Shown here one piece after another: positions 18,801 through 28,370 of a DNA stretch of 64,000 nucleotides (the stretch's first letter is position 1; each line of letters opens with the position of its first letter). The stretch is taken from positions 62,001 through 126,000 of the forward strand of contig CALUMG010000002.1 of assembly GCA_944321705.1 (NCBI GenBank), given 5' to 3'. Made by a program: the position numbers and the translations under genes. Below the pieces are notes generated by a model. It did no database searches. It was not told where the DNA came from and worked only from the letters and a program-made list of their open reading frames with translations. This DNA comes from an uncultured Muribaculaceae bacterium (GTDB taxonomy: Bacteria; Bacteroidota; Bacteroidia; Bacteroidales; Muribaculaceae).

Positions 18801-18945
18801 GAAAAGTACCGAACCGGGGAACGAAATACAAAGCCCAATGGCAATAGTCATACTTGGAGGCCTGCTGACTTCCACTGTGTTAAATCTTTTCGTAGTACCA
18901 ATAATTTACTACCTAAACAATAGAAACAAGCATGAAAATAAATAA
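15859..18945 (+). CDS. Heavy-metal efflux RND pump, CzcA/CusA family
   Basis: A 1028-residue inner-membrane proton-driven exporter. The N-terminal segment ends with DVFPDLNAPTVVVMTEAPG, an HME-RND signature. The proton-relay helix TM4 reads IGSLVDDAIVDVEN, with the family's conserved aspartates. The periplasmic DAMLSGSQAQIAIKLFGDD resembles CzcA (divalent Zn/Co/Cd/Ni) more than CusA (Cu(I)/Ag), so export of divalent metals is my inference. Twelve membrane segments are present in the usual two clusters. The downstream outer-membrane gene overlaps it by 14 bases, showing tight coupling. Confidence 0.9.
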   Translation: MLNKIIHFSLGNRILVLIVTCFLLILGIYVTVNSEIDVFPDLNAPTVVVMTEAPGYAPEEVEKIVTFPIETVMNGATNVRRVRSSSATGFSTVSVEFDWGTDIYQARQTVMEKLSTVSDQFPAGVKSPVLGPQTSIMGEILIISLTSDSTSLLDLRTIADRTIRPRLLALGGVSEVQVIGGDIKEYQILLDLEKMRFFNVSMDEVVQATQNINNNAGGGILYEYGNEYIIKGNINTRNLDDIAKSVVRSDSTGIITVDDIAKVQIGAETPKLGEASEKGKPAVSLTITKQPNSDTNELTDKIISSLNEMKKSLPADLHISTDTFMQSRFINNSINNIQQSLVEGSIFVVIILFLFLMNTRTTVISLVALPLSVLITMIILHYIGYTVNTMILGGIAIAIGSLVDDAIVDVENVFRRLRENRALPENERRPTIEIVNEASREVRMPIFNSSLIIMASFLPLFFLSGMEGRLLIPLGVAFIVSLLASTIVALTVTPVLCSYLLKAKDEKDVRESKVAAFLKKNYHHALEWSFKHKRPILYSTGGLFIIAIGLFFTLGRSFLPPFNEGAFTINVSLMPGVSLEESDRIGREAERIILSVPEITTVSRKTGRAELSEHSFGVNVSEIEAPYELSGRSKNELIEELRHKLAEIPGANIEIGQPISHRIDAMLSGSQAQIAIKLFGDDLNELYRLGSKIKQSITGLPGIVDINLEQQVGRPQLHITPRRELMAKYGITMAQFAQFVNITLAGENVSTVYDDGLPYNLTLRIPEEDRNGIEKIKNLMIDSNVGKIPLSMVADVQSVEGPSTINRENVSRRIIVSANVHERDLRGAVNDIQDKIDKEIKLPEGYYIVYGGQFESEAKASQTLAIASIVALIIVFMLLYHEFKNTSQSLTVLLNLPLAMIGGVFILFFTSGELNIPAIIGFISLLGITTRNGMLLMSHYNHLRDEGMGLMERVYAGSIDRLNPIIMTALSSALALIPIALKSTEPGNEIQSPMAIVILGGLLTSTVLNLFVVPIIYYLNNRNKHENK

Positions 18946-20134
18946 AATAACGGCCGTCGCAATAAGTTTGTATGGGGTATGCAGCATTGGTGTCGCAGCT
19001 CAGAATCCTGTCGACAACATACTCTATTCAATTCAAACTAACAATGTCGACATCAAGGCAAATGCATCCTCTCTTGTGGCCGACAGCATTGAAATCTCCT
19101 CTACCAATTATTTGGAAGACCCTAAAGTGGATTTTGAATATTTGTTTGGAGCCCAATCAGTAGGTGACAAATGGGCTATAGGCATTTCCCAAGGATTTGA
19201 ATGGCCAGGAACCTATGCAGCAAGAAAACGCGCAAATCGTTCCAAAATGACAGCTCTCTCCTACTCGCATGAAATGAAACGCCTCGAGGTTCTTTTAAAA
19301 GCTAAGAACTTATGTTTGGACTTGATAAATGCCAACAAGCAAATCATGGTGCAGAAAGACATTTATGAAAACTACAAGAACTTATATAACAAATATTATG
19401 AAGCTTACGAGAAAGGAGAAGCCGGCATAATCGACATTAACAAACTGAAAATAGAATTGGTGGATATATCTCAAGTCCTTTCCGAATTAGAAACCAACAG
19501 GGCTAAAATAATTGAAGACCTTAATGCTCTCAATAACGGCAATGAATTTGCCATGGAAATAAAAGATATTGAGGTATATCCGGTAGAAGAATTCTTGACA
19601 TTGGACGCATATTCCCAGTTATACATGGAATATGACCCTGAGAACAACTACTATGGTCAATTGAACGATGCCCTCGAAGCCGATGACAATGTGGCTAAAA
19701 TGGGATGGTTCCCGAAATTTGACATCGGCTACAAATACTCAAATGAAATAGGTGACGGTTTCAACGGATTCACCATAGGAGCTTCAATCCCGTTATTTGC
19801 AAATCGGAACAAAGTAAAAGCTGCAAAGGCTGATGTCATTGCAAACACTCTTACTCAGCAAAACCTACAAATGACTGAAATGAATCGGATTAAGTCGCAA
19901 TTTGCAAAAGCCGTGTCGTTGAAGCAACAATTTGAATCCTACAAATCAATATTGGGTGACAAAAACTGCTATCAAGTTCTTGAAAAAGCTCTTGCTGGTG
20001 GACAAATTTCACTACTTGAATATCTTCAAGAAGTGAATTATTTCTTGAATGCCGAAAACAAGATGCTTGAACTTGAATACCAGTACCAATTGACAATGGC
20101 CGAATTAAACAAATATTCGCTGCTAAACCAATAG
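18932..20134 (+). CDS. TolC-family outer membrane efflux channel
   Basis: 400 residues, starting inside the pump gene (14-base overlap). A signal peptide (residues 1 to about 23, ending GVAAQ) is followed by long alpha-helical coiled segments, including KRLEVLLKAKNLCLDLINANKQ and KYYEAYEKGEAGIIDINKLKIE, with the repeated family pattern of a Gly-containing turn before a long helix. GASIPLFANRNKVKAAKAD is the standard second-repeat strand turn. It is the exit duct of the metal-efflux complex. A strong terminator follows. Confidence 0.88.
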   Translation: MKINKITAVAISLYGVCSIGVAAQNPVDNILYSIQTNNVDIKANASSLVADSIEISSTNYLEDPKVDFEYLFGAQSVGDKWAIGISQGFEWPGTYAARKRANRSKMTALSYSHEMKRLEVLLKAKNLCLDLINANKQIMVQKDIYENYKNLYNKYYEAYEKGEAGIIDINKLKIELVDISQVLSELETNRAKIIEDLNALNNGNEFAMEIKDIEVYPVEEFLTLDAYSQLYMEYDPENNYYGQLNDALEADDNVAKMGWFPKFDIGYKYSNEIGDGFNGFTIGASIPLFANRNKVKAAKADVIANTLTQQNLQMTEMNRIKSQFAKAVSLKQQFESYKSILGDKNCYQVLEKALAGGQISLLEYLQEVNYFLNAENKMLELEYQYQLTMAELNKYSLLNQ

Positions 20135-20157
20135 ATTCGTAAATATCCGATTTTCCG

Positions 20158-20216
20158 CGAGACCATTCTCAAGAAATAGCAAAACTGTAACTGCCGAGAA
20201 TGGTCTCGTCTTTTTT
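20158..20216 (+). terminator. Intrinsic terminator of the metal-efflux operon
   Basis: CGAGACCATTCTC (20158-20170) pairs perfectly with GAGAATGGTCTCG (20196-20208) around a 25-base loop, followed by TCTTTTTTAT. Confidence 0.85.
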
Positions 20217-20456
20217 ATCCCAAATCTATCTTTTGATTTTATGCCGATTTCGGTTTGAAAGGCCTTTTCAAAACTCATTTTGCACTCCAATGACCGTTTT
20301 GGGTCAAACCAATCCTTTTTAGTTCGTTCATATTTCATTTCCACCATGCACAATCATTTATTTCAATAGAATCAATATGAGCCATGCCGACAATGAAAAG
20401 AAAAAAACGCTAACTTTGCGGTAATCTTTTATCATTACGATTAAAAAGTACATAAC
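20217..20456. other. Intergenic stretch before the sugar transporter
   Basis: No convincing gene. A short inverted repeat (TTTGAAA/TTTCAAA around 20254-20272) and an exact -7 box TAACTTTG (20411-20418) upstream of the transporter are the only marks; no -33 element is evident. Confidence 0.5.
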
Positions 20457-21680
20457 ATGCAACGAAACGACAAATATGCCAAAATAAGCCTTGTGGCAAA
20501 AGAATATATTTTCCCGTTCATTTTAATCACATCCCTATTTTTCATGTGGGGAGGTGCTCGTGCCGTGATGGATGTGCTCAACAAGCATTTTCAATTAAGC
20601 ATGGGTGTGACAAAAACACATTCGGCCTTGATGCAAGCTGTTGTATATGGAGCATATTTCCTGATGGCACTCCCTGCCGGAATGATGATACGCAAAATGG
20701 GAACACGGATGGGTATAATAATAGGCTTGCTGCTATTCGGTTGCGGCTCTTTATTATTTTTACCGGTAGGAAACAATACCGTGTTTGAATATGTTCTATT
20801 CCCACTGTTCATCATAGGTTGCGGACTGGTAATCCTCGAAACGGCCGCAAACCCTTATGTCACCTTGCTCGGTGACCCACGAACGGCTGCCGGCAGGCTC
20901 AACCTTGCTCAATCGTTCAACGGCCTTGGCAGCATAACAGGCGTGCTTCTCGGCGGACAATTCTTTTTCAATGAAAGCAACGGTGGAGAAGCTGCTGACA
21001 TCTCCATCCCCTACTCCATAATCGGCATAATCGTGCTTTGCGTAGCTCTCTGTTTCATCAAAGTAAAACTCCCCGAATTAATCCTATCACCCAAAGAACC
21101 GACAAGAACACACTCTTCCAACAAACTTGGGAAATACTTTTACTTTGGTTTTATCGCATTGATATGCTATGAAATAGCCGAAATATCAATAAACACATTT
21201 TTTATAAACTACATGACCGATGACGGATTCCTAACTCCAAATGCAGCTTCCCTGCTTTTGTCGATAGGTGGCCTCGGATTATTCATGCTCGGACGCTTCG
21301 GAGGTAGCGCATTAATGAGACGCATAGCATCCGAGAAAATACTGCTCGCATGTGCCATAGGCACGGTAATCACCATGACTTGTGCGATGCTTCCTCTTGG
21401 AATCTTCTCAAAATATGCAGTCATCCTATGCTATATATTTGAAAGTATAATGTTTCCAACCATTTTCGCTCTTTCCATTTCAAGACTTGGCAACCTCACC
21501 GAGCGAGCTTCTTCAATATTAATGATGAGCGTTGTGGGTGGAGCCGTAGGGCCGCTTGCAATGGGATGGGTAGGAGACAATTTTTCCATATCAGCCGCAT
21601 TTGCCGTACCTCTTTGCGGATTTATCGTAGTTCTTGCCTTTGCATGGTACACAGTGGCAAAACAACACAGTAGCAATTAA
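20457..21680 (+). CDS. MFS sugar:proton symporter, FucP-like
   Basis: 407 residues with about 12 membrane segments. The opening ITSLFFMWGGARAVMDVLNKHFQ is the signature first helix of the FucP/GluP group, and MALPAGMMIRKMGTRMGI is the cytoplasmic MFS loop motif. GCGLVILETAANPYVTLLG and RLNLAQSFNGLGSITG are further conserved FucP helices. The family imports L-fucose, glucose, galactose or related sugars. No catabolic genes are nearby, so the substrate cannot be read from context. It is a single-gene unit with its own -7 box and terminator. Confidence 0.88.
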   Translation: MQRNDKYAKISLVAKEYIFPFILITSLFFMWGGARAVMDVLNKHFQLSMGVTKTHSALMQAVVYGAYFLMALPAGMMIRKMGTRMGIIIGLLLFGCGSLLFLPVGNNTVFEYVLFPLFIIGCGLVILETAANPYVTLLGDPRTAAGRLNLAQSFNGLGSITGVLLGGQFFFNESNGGEAADISIPYSIIGIIVLCVALCFIKVKLPELILSPKEPTRTHSSNKLGKYFYFGFIALICYEIAEISINTFFINYMTDDGFLTPNAASLLLSIGGLGLFMLGRFGGSALMRRIASEKILLACAIGTVITMTCAMLPLGIFSKYAVILCYIFESIMFPTIFALSISRLGNLTERASSILMMSVVGGAVGPLAMGWVGDNFSISAAFAVPLCGFIVVLAFAWYTVAKQHSSN

Positions 21681-21689
21681 ACAAATCAA

Positions 21690-21733
21690 CCTCCTGCTTG
21701 CCCATCAGAAATAAGGGGCAAGAGGAGGCTTTT
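21690..21733 (+). terminator. Intrinsic terminator of the sugar transporter
   Basis: CCTCCTGCTTGCCC (21690-21703) pairs with GGGCAAGAGGAGG (21716-21728) with a single bulged G, followed by CTTTTC. A strong GC-rich stem. Confidence 0.8.
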
Positions 21734-21928
21734 CAACAGTTTTTCATGGTAAAATTCCAACTGCCTCATTTAAAATCAAGCAGTCCTTTCAGATAAAAAA
21801 TGTTTTTCACAGTATCCGGCATTTTACAGTAATATCCGTTTTTATTATTCACACTTGTCATTGTTTTTCATTACACAAAATTACAAGTAGCTTGGGCAAG
21901 ATTCAGGCACACATTTCATAAAAAAACA
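21734..21928. other. Gene-free stretch between two terminators
   Basis: AT-rich sequence between the convergent sugar transporter and PepSY-like lipoprotein genes. I see no ORF, promoter or repeat worth listing. Confidence 0.5.
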
Positions 21929-21959
21929 AATCCAAGGCCGTTTCCCCCGACCTTGGATT
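21929..21959 (-). terminator. Intrinsic terminator of the PepSY-like lipoprotein gene
   Basis: AATCCAAGG (21929-21937) pairs with CCTTGGATT (21951-21959) around a 13-base loop. On the minus strand it is followed by TTGTTTTTTTATG, 28 bases past the stop codon. Confidence 0.8.
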
Positions 21960-21987
21960 CATTTTTATATTCAAATAAGCTATTCGC

Positions 21988-23280
21988 TCAATCTTCCATT
22001 ACTTTCTCTATCGTGCCATTGCTGTTTATTATGAGTTTCAAATCTCTGCCACGACCTTCAAGTTCTACTTCATAGAAAATACCTGATTGGGTCTCGATAA
22101 CTTCTATTTCATCGTCTTCGATGTAATATCCGTCGTAATTTGCTGTTATCACGTCAATTATGTTCTGTGGCAATTCGTTTCTACGCAGTTCCCATTCAGT
22201 CTTCAACCATTCGTTCTGCCAATTGAACACCACTTCCTTAACTTTGCCATCATGAAGGATTTCCACCTCTATGTAGCCATCATCGTTGTCACGTTCAATA
22301 ATTACGGCACCCGGATACTTGCCGGCAATAAATTCTTCTATGTTTTCATTAACAGCAACCCCTGAATTTCCGCCAAAAGAAGGTTTTCCTTGCAATACTT
22401 CGCCATCCTCGGTTATATACACGTCAACATCATCATCGAAACGTGTTTCAAGCTCAAAACAATAGAATCGACCAGATTGAGCTGTATCATACAATGAAAT
22501 ATCATCAATGTGGCGGTCATCGATATATGATGATGATTGCCTCAAAGCATTCAATACCACGGCATCGATTAAATCAAGATGGCGCCTGCCATATTCAATC
22601 TTAGTATATATCCATTCATTTGACGTACTGAAAACAACCTCATGCTTGAATCCGTTATAAATGATATCCACTTCAATGCCACCCCTTTCAACATCGATTT
22701 CCACTATGCGCGCACCGGGATATTTGTTCTGAATCCAATCAACGACACTGTCCGAAGTCGGCTGCTGTGGCAACCAGCCCGAATTATCATTGTTTTTATC
22801 ATTATCTACAATCTCCTCGACTAAAATACCATCTTCCGAGAAATACAAATTAACATCGGTTTCAACTCCCGACTCCTTTTTCTCCACATCTATGACATAC
22901 AACGTCTCAACACCGTTTCTCGTAAGCACCTCGGCTTCATTGTCATGTCGCCAAGGAGATGACGAATATTCGGTTGCGTTGAATCCGTTTTGAACCTGTT
23001 CGGGAAGCATGCTGAACGGTATCTCTTCTTCAGTCATCACCCATTGGGCTCCACCAACCTTATACCAAGCTTTCGCGTCGCGATTGGAAACTTCAAAATC
23101 AAAAACAGCATAATCGCCCCACATTGCACAAGACACATCTTTGGCATCCGGGAATTTGCTTTTAAACGCATCACTCACTTCATTAGGCACATTTCCGAAG
23201 TCTGAATCATCATTGCAAGATGTCATGGTAAACATCATCACGGCAATCAATACAAATAATAAATTCTTAAATTGTCTCAT
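21988..23280 (-). CDS. Lipoprotein with three PepSY-like (BLIP-like) units
   Basis: 430 residues from the ATG at 23280; the ORF is open 22 residues further up but only this start gives a clean lipoprotein signal (FTMTSC). The mature part is three divergent copies of a unit of about 110-145 residues, each opening with a helix ending KFPDA, KYPGA or KYPGA, followed by strands and a closing tract ending in an acidic D/E-G turn (EDGILVEE, EDGEVLQG, SNGTIEK). This layout matches the PepSY-like family (PF11396) common in Bacteroidales secreted proteins. Function unknown; the fold is shared with protease-inhibiting pro-domains and BLIP. It is rich in Asp/Glu and probably faces the periplasm or cell surface. 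It lies behind the SusC/SusD pair on the same strand, but a roughly 280-base gap with a hairpin separates them. Confidence 0.7.
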   Translation of the reverse strand: MRQFKNLLFVLIAVMMFTMTSCNDDSDFGNVPNEVSDAFKSKFPDAKDVSCAMWGDYAVFDFEVSNRDAKAWYKVGGAQWVMTEEEIPFSMLPEQVQNGFNATEYSSSPWRHDNEAEVLTRNGVETLYVIDVEKKESGVETDVNLYFSEDGILVEEIVDNDKNNDNSGWLPQQPTSDSVVDWIQNKYPGARIVEIDVERGGIEVDIIYNGFKHEVVFSTSNEWIYTKIEYGRRHLDLIDAVVLNALRQSSSYIDDRHIDDISLYDTAQSGRFYCFELETRFDDDVDVYITEDGEVLQGKPSFGGNSGVAVNENIEEFIAGKYPGAVIIERDNDDGYIEVEILHDGKVKEVVFNWQNEWLKTEWELRRNELPQNIIDVITANYDGYYIEDDEIEVIETQSGIFYEVELEGRGRDLKLIINSNGTIEKVMED

Positions 23281-23505
23281 ACTCACATAATTTATATTGT
23301 TTACAATTGCAAATAAAACAATACAATTCCAAATAAACCAACACATTAAGTATTATTAATATCGATTGCAAAGCATCATTCCTATATAAACAGGCCGATA
23401 GTATTCATAACAATCTGGCCATCAATAGGAATATTTGTCTTATTTGTTGGTCAAAATGAAACATTCCCATTAAGGAAGATTTAGTTAATAAGTGTTTACA
23501 CAAGA

Positions 23506-23536
23506 AATCGCAACCAGATTGCCTCCGATTGCGATT
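23506..23536 (-). terminator. Hairpin after the SusD-like gene
   Basis: AATCGCAA (23506-23513) pairs with TTGCGATT (23529-23536) around a 15-base loop, 28 bases past the susD-like stop. There is no clear U-tract on the minus strand, so termination is tentative. Confidence 0.45.
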
Positions 23537-23563
23537 CCTTTATCAAGCTAAAACCATATTGTT

Positions 23564-25099
23564 TCATCTTGTTCCGCCTGCCCACCAAACTTTTTCGGTG
23601 AACACATACATGCCGTCGCCATAGAGATCCGATATATTCGGATTAGCAACTACGTCGCTGTTGCCATAAGGCAAACGTAAAGGCCACCTGTTTGCTCCGT
23701 TCTGCGTATTGTAGGAATTGGTCTTTTGAACATAATCGTTCGCATTTCCAAGCACATCCATTCGACGGAAGTCATTATAAGCCTCCAGATGCTCGTCACG
23801 GCATTGCGATAAATATTTTTGCGTCATCACCTCTTTCAAGGCATTTTCTTGCAATCTTGATGCCAATGAAGCTACATAATCGGCTGCCGACATGTCCAAT
23901 GCTATGCCGAAACTTCCGTAATCGGCAAACGATGCTTCAACGGCTGTCAACAAATCATCTGCATACGATGCTCCGTTACGCACTTTCAATTCGGCTAATA
24001 TGAAATATAATTCAGCTTTGCTTAACAAATGGATTGATGCCGATTCCACATCAGGATAAGAATATACGTTGAGCCATGCCGGAATGGCAAAACCTTCACC
24101 GGCCGATGTGCCGAAAACAGTGCGTGCGTCTTCAACGCTACCTGGAACTGCAGCCTCGTCGGCAAGAACTTCATCACCAATATACATCCACGGAGTCATG
24201 TAAACCGGTTGACGTGGGTCGTTACGTTCAAGCATGATATCGTCTACCGTCTTGGATGCAGCTGCATATTGGCGATCTCCCCAATATGCGGCCCAAGGGT
24301 TGCATGCTCCCGATGCATAAGATGTAAATCCTGTTATTTCCGCACCTTCAAATCCAAGCGACTTTGCCCTCTCGGCTGCTGCAAGAGCTTCGTCGGCAGC
24401 GTTAGAGTCCACATGCATCAAATGCAACTTATAACGGGCAATCAAAGCGTATGCAAACGCCTTCCATTTTTCCACATCACCGCCATATAACAAATCATGT
24501 GTTCCTGCTGTTGCTATGGACTCTTCCGATGCCTTGTCAAAATCGGCAATGGCTCCGTCAAGCAAGTTGAATATTTCGTTATATACCGATTCTTGAGTAT
24601 CCACCTTTGGCTGCTTAATGCTTGTAACAGCAGCTTCAGAACACGGAATATCGCCAAACATGTCGGTCATTACGCCGAAATTCAACGCAAGCAATGTTTT
24701 TATCATGCCACGGACATCTACTTCGGTGTAATACTTGCCTCCATCCTCGCATTTTGCCAAAGCCAATTTAAGGTTAAGGATATTGCTGTATGCACCGTTC
24801 CATGAATTGTTAAATGTTCCGGAACTTGCCACAGACGACACGTTGCGTATTTCCGCATTGTATAATTGATTGGCTCCGACGCCCACAAGTTGCTCCGTAT
24901 AAGAACAAACATAGAACGACATGTCTCCACTCACGGTAGTGTAACCGGTAGACATGATTCCGTCAGGAATCTGCAAACTCGGACTGATAGCCTCATCCGA
25001 CGGGTTGTCGGGCTTTCTGTTTATGTCATCAAGAACATCTTCACACGACGCGAGCGAAAACGTCAAGAATGCCAATGCCAAATATATGTATTTTTTCAT
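23564..25099 (-). CDS. SusD/RagB-family surface nutrient-binding lipoprotein
   Basis: 511 residues with a lipoprotein signal cut before C19 (FSLASCEDVLDDI). The helical TPR-like body has MIKTLLALNFGVMTDMFGDIPCSEA, the segment typical of the SusD-like_2 group, and ends with the conserved NDFRRMD and RWPLRLPYG stretches near the C-terminus. It should cap the SusC-like barrel encoded 23 bases upstream and bind the ligand at the cell surface. The ligand could be a glycan, peptide or other compound; no glycoside hydrolase, peptidase or regulator gene adjoins the pair. Confidence 0.9.
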   Translation of the reverse strand: MKKYIYLALAFLTFSLASCEDVLDDINRKPDNPSDEAISPSLQIPDGIMSTGYTTVSGDMSFYVCSYTEQLVGVGANQLYNAEIRNVSSVASSGTFNNSWNGAYSNILNLKLALAKCEDGGKYYTEVDVRGMIKTLLALNFGVMTDMFGDIPCSEAAVTSIKQPKVDTQESVYNEIFNLLDGAIADFDKASEESIATAGTHDLLYGGDVEKWKAFAYALIARYKLHLMHVDSNAADEALAAAERAKSLGFEGAEITGFTSYASGACNPWAAYWGDRQYAAASKTVDDIMLERNDPRQPVYMTPWMYIGDEVLADEAAVPGSVEDARTVFGTSAGEGFAIPAWLNVYSYPDVESASIHLLSKAELYFILAELKVRNGASYADDLLTAVEASFADYGSFGIALDMSAADYVASLASRLQENALKEVMTQKYLSQCRDEHLEAYNDFRRMDVLGNANDYVQKTNSYNTQNGANRWPLRLPYGNSDVVANPNISDLYGDGMYVFTEKVWWAGGTR

Positions 25100-25122
25100 T
25101 GTCTTTTTCTGCTTTTGATTAC

Positions 25123-28100
25123 TTAGAATGAAACTTTAAATCCTCCACCTAAACTCATGGTTTGAGGCATTGAATAATTGTCGAAGTATCCACCACCGTT
25201 GTTGTTACCTATGGTTGATTCAGGATCCATCTCAGGCATCTTGGCCCACACGAGTATGTTACGGGCAAAGCCGTAAACGGTGATGTCAAAGTCTCCTATT
25301 CGGGGCAAATCGTAGTTCAATGTCAAGTCGCGTAATTTCAAGAAACTTGTATCGTAAACTGCGGCCTCGGCTATGTCTCCAAGTTTGGTGTAATAAGCCT
25401 CGGCATCCACTGTGCCGGTCCATTCTTCATATACGGGCTGGTCGACAGTACCTGTATTGATAACACCCGACACTTCCACTCCGCCGTTACGACGTGCATC
25501 AGCTGTTTCTTGAGTTGCACCGAACATGTTGAGGACGCTCATTGTTCCACTGTACATTTTTCCACCATTTTGGTAGCTCCATGTAGAAGAAAGCGACACT
25601 CGCTTGTATCGAATATTGAGATTGAATCCCATGTTGAAATTAGGAGAGCATTCTCCAAGATTTATGTCATTTGCCGTGGCTGCAGGAACATAACTGTTAT
25701 AATCCTCGTTAAACTCATATATGATGCGTCCTTGTGGGTCACGCGCAAAACCTATACCATAAATGATTGGATAAGTAGAACCTCTTTCCGCACGGATTTG
25801 AGGTGTAGCATAACCTGTGAGCATGATTGACTCGACACCGTTGGCAAGTTCCTTGACGTAGTTATGAACCTTGGTGAACGACACACCCAAATCAACATTC
25901 CAGTCTTTATTTTCATAAAGAGTCGCGCTCAAGTTTATTTCGTGCGAATGGGTCAATATCTCACCACCGTTGGTCAACATCGATTGGTAACCGCTCGAAC
26001 CGGCTTGCGGCACTTGCATTATCTGGTCGGTCACATCCTGATAGCTGTAAGTGTAATCGAGACGCAAGCGGTCGTTGAAGAACACGAGATCCACACCCAC
26101 CTCGACATTCTTGGTGTTCTGAGGCTTGAGGTTTTCATCATAAGCCAAGAAGTATGGCACATAAGTTCCCACGCCGTTAAACGGATATGTCAATGGATAA
26201 CCCATGTACATGCCACTACCATAAACTGGTGTGTAATAGAAATTATCCATGTAGCCTCCTGCCTGGCCCACTTGGGCAAATGAAGTGCGCAACTTACCAA
26301 ATGTCAGCACTTGGTTGTTGTTCAACTTGGGCAATTGCGTGAACACCCACGACAATGAAACCGAAGGATAGAAGAAGCTGCGGCTTCCGCGAGGCATTGA
26401 CGACAACCAGTCGTTACGGCCTGTTACCGACAAATACAACATGTCTTTCCACGACAAGTTTGCGCTACCAAACACACCTATGGTCCTTTCGGCATAAGTC
26501 ACTTCCGATGAAGTGAACGATGTGGCATTTGAAATAGTCGGCATGCCATAGAAGTTAAAACCGGTTCCGGTGTACTCCCATTGACGTTGTTGCTCATGGT
26601 TGATTTCGTTACCCACCATGACATCAAGAGCCCAATCATCGCCGAAACGTGCCGACAAGCTGGCTGTCAGCAAATTGTTGAATGTATTGTTTGACACACC
26701 TTTGTTGGTGATGTTTCCTTGCGAATAACTTGCCGACCCATATTCATCGACTTCGCTGTTGTCGTTGGTATAAACATCAAGACCGGCTTGCTCGCGAATG
26801 TGGAAATCTGTCACGTTAGCCCATTCTATTTTCGGACGATATTCCAAATAAGCATTTCCAAACACACGATTTGAGTGTTGCAGATACTCATTATTTTCGG
26901 CCCACCAGTATGGGTTGTTGAACGCGGTTGAACGGAACAGCGTCTGAGAAGACGGATCTCCCGGCATGTGATAAGGAACACCGGCAAGGTCATATTCGGC
27001 CGGAGCAGTGTAAACCACGTTTATGATACCCGAGTTGCCAACAGGAGCCGAATTGATTTTAGTACTCGTATAATTTACCGAAAAACCGGTCTTCCATTCC
27101 GGTGCTATAGTCCAGTCAACCAATCCGCGAGCACCCCAACGGTCCATTCCGGTTGACGGCACTACGCCATCTTGATGGGCATTGCTCAAGCTGAACGAAT
27201 AGCTTGCTTCGCCCAAGTTTTGCGAAATATTGACAGTAGTGTTTTCAGTGAATCCTGTGCCAAAGAAATCAGAAACGTTATCATGTACTGTAGGCACTAT
27301 CCAACCAGAGCCATCGCCATATCCGGCCGAAGCATAGGTAGGATTGTAATACATGCCGGCATACTTTTGTGTGTCGCCTCCGTTGTATTTGTTGGCAACG
27401 TTGCCTCCATAATTAGGATCATTCGGCAATTGGGTTATTTCAGGACCCCATGTCATTGAATTCGATGGACTGTAACTTCCGCCGACACCTTGCGCATAAA
27501 CCGATTGATGCTTAAATTGCCTTGAAACGACATCCGCGCTGAAATTAGATGAAAGTGTCACCTTTGGCTTACCTTTCTCTCCCGAACCTCGTTTTGTCGT
27601 AATCACGATAACGCCATTCGAGGCCCTGATTCCATAAAGAGCTGCGGCAGCCTGGCCTTTCAACACGTTGATTGATTCAATGTCTTCGGGATTTATATCT
27701 ATTGCACGTTGTGAATATGTGGTACCGCTCACTGCGTCATTATTATAATTGCGGAAATCCGATTCAGTGCTTACTGGCATACCGTCAATCACATACAACG
27801 GTTGATTTGATTGTTCAAACGAACGAGCACCGCGAATGACGATATTGGTAGATGCACCCGGCATACCCGATGAAGGACGAATATCCACACCCGAAATCTT
27901 GCCGTTGATTGCATTGGCAAGGTCGGTAGTGCCTCGTGTGTTCAGTTCATCCGACTTTAAATCCTGCACAGCATAACCAAGAGCCTTGCGGTCGCGCTTC
28001 ATACCAAAAGCAGTAACAACCACTTCATCCAACTCTGTTGAACTGTCGGTCATCTTTACAATCATTCCATCGACGGCCGCAACAGTTTGCGACATCATAC

Positions 28101-28326
28101 CCACATAGGACACATTCAATTCTGATACTCCATCTTGCAATTTAATTGTGAAATTTCCGTCAAAATCGGTAGCAGTTCCGCCACCGCCTCCTACAGGCAT
28201 GACCGTAGCCCCGATAAGCGGCTCTCCGTCAAGCTCATATACAACTTTCCCGTTTATCTCACGTTCGGCAAACGCGGTCATACAAACACAGAAAGTTGCA
28301 AAAACCATTAAAACAATCTTTCTCAT
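25123..28326 (-). CDS. SusC/RagA-family TonB-dependent transporter
   Basis: 1067 residues. The signal peptide (1 to about 20, CMTAFA) is followed by a carboxypeptidase-regulatory-like N-terminal domain (residues 22-105, with GEPLIGATV and FDGNFTI), then a TonB-box-like/plug start (LDEVVVTAFGMKRDRKALGYAVQ) and plug domain to about 250. The 22-strand barrel ends in phenylalanine (GGFKVSF). A glycine run (GGGGG near residue 50) in the N-terminal domain is unusual. It pairs with the SusD-like protein to import a bulky ligand. No sigma/anti-sigma N-terminal extension is present. The exact promoter lies just upstream. Confidence 0.93.
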   Translation of the reverse strand: MRKIVLMVFATFCVCMTAFAEREINGKVVYELDGEPLIGATVMPVGGGGGTATDFDGNFTIKLQDGVSELNVSYVGMMSQTVAAVDGMIVKMTDSSTELDEVVVTAFGMKRDRKALGYAVQDLKSDELNTRGTTDLANAINGKISGVDIRPSSGMPGASTNIVIRGARSFEQSNQPLYVIDGMPVSTESDFRNYNNDAVSGTTYSQRAIDINPEDIESINVLKGQAAAALYGIRASNGVIVITTKRGSGEKGKPKVTLSSNFSADVVSRQFKHQSVYAQGVGGSYSPSNSMTWGPEITQLPNDPNYGGNVANKYNGGDTQKYAGMYYNPTYASAGYGDGSGWIVPTVHDNVSDFFGTGFTENTTVNISQNLGEASYSFSLSNAHQDGVVPSTGMDRWGARGLVDWTIAPEWKTGFSVNYTSTKINSAPVGNSGIINVVYTAPAEYDLAGVPYHMPGDPSSQTLFRSTAFNNPYWWAENNEYLQHSNRVFGNAYLEYRPKIEWANVTDFHIREQAGLDVYTNDNSEVDEYGSASYSQGNITNKGVSNNTFNNLLTASLSARFGDDWALDVMVGNEINHEQQRQWEYTGTGFNFYGMPTISNATSFTSSEVTYAERTIGVFGSANLSWKDMLYLSVTGRNDWLSSMPRGSRSFFYPSVSLSWVFTQLPKLNNNQVLTFGKLRTSFAQVGQAGGYMDNFYYTPVYGSGMYMGYPLTYPFNGVGTYVPYFLAYDENLKPQNTKNVEVGVDLVFFNDRLRLDYTYSYQDVTDQIMQVPQAGSSGYQSMLTNGGEILTHSHEINLSATLYENKDWNVDLGVSFTKVHNYVKELANGVESIMLTGYATPQIRAERGSTYPIIYGIGFARDPQGRIIYEFNEDYNSYVPAATANDINLGECSPNFNMGFNLNIRYKRVSLSSTWSYQNGGKMYSGTMSVLNMFGATQETADARRNGGVEVSGVINTGTVDQPVYEEWTGTVDAEAYYTKLGDIAEAAVYDTSFLKLRDLTLNYDLPRIGDFDITVYGFARNILVWAKMPEMDPESTIGNNNGGGYFDNYSMPQTMSLGGGFKVSF

Positions 28327-28370
28327 CTAAACTCTAAATTTAACTAAATATTCTGTGTCTTTTTGGAGCG

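Noticed and set aside
20123..20353. 76-codon minus-strand ORF after the TolC-like gene
   Set aside because: It runs through a clear plus-strand terminator and the end of the TolC-like gene, and matches nothing I know.
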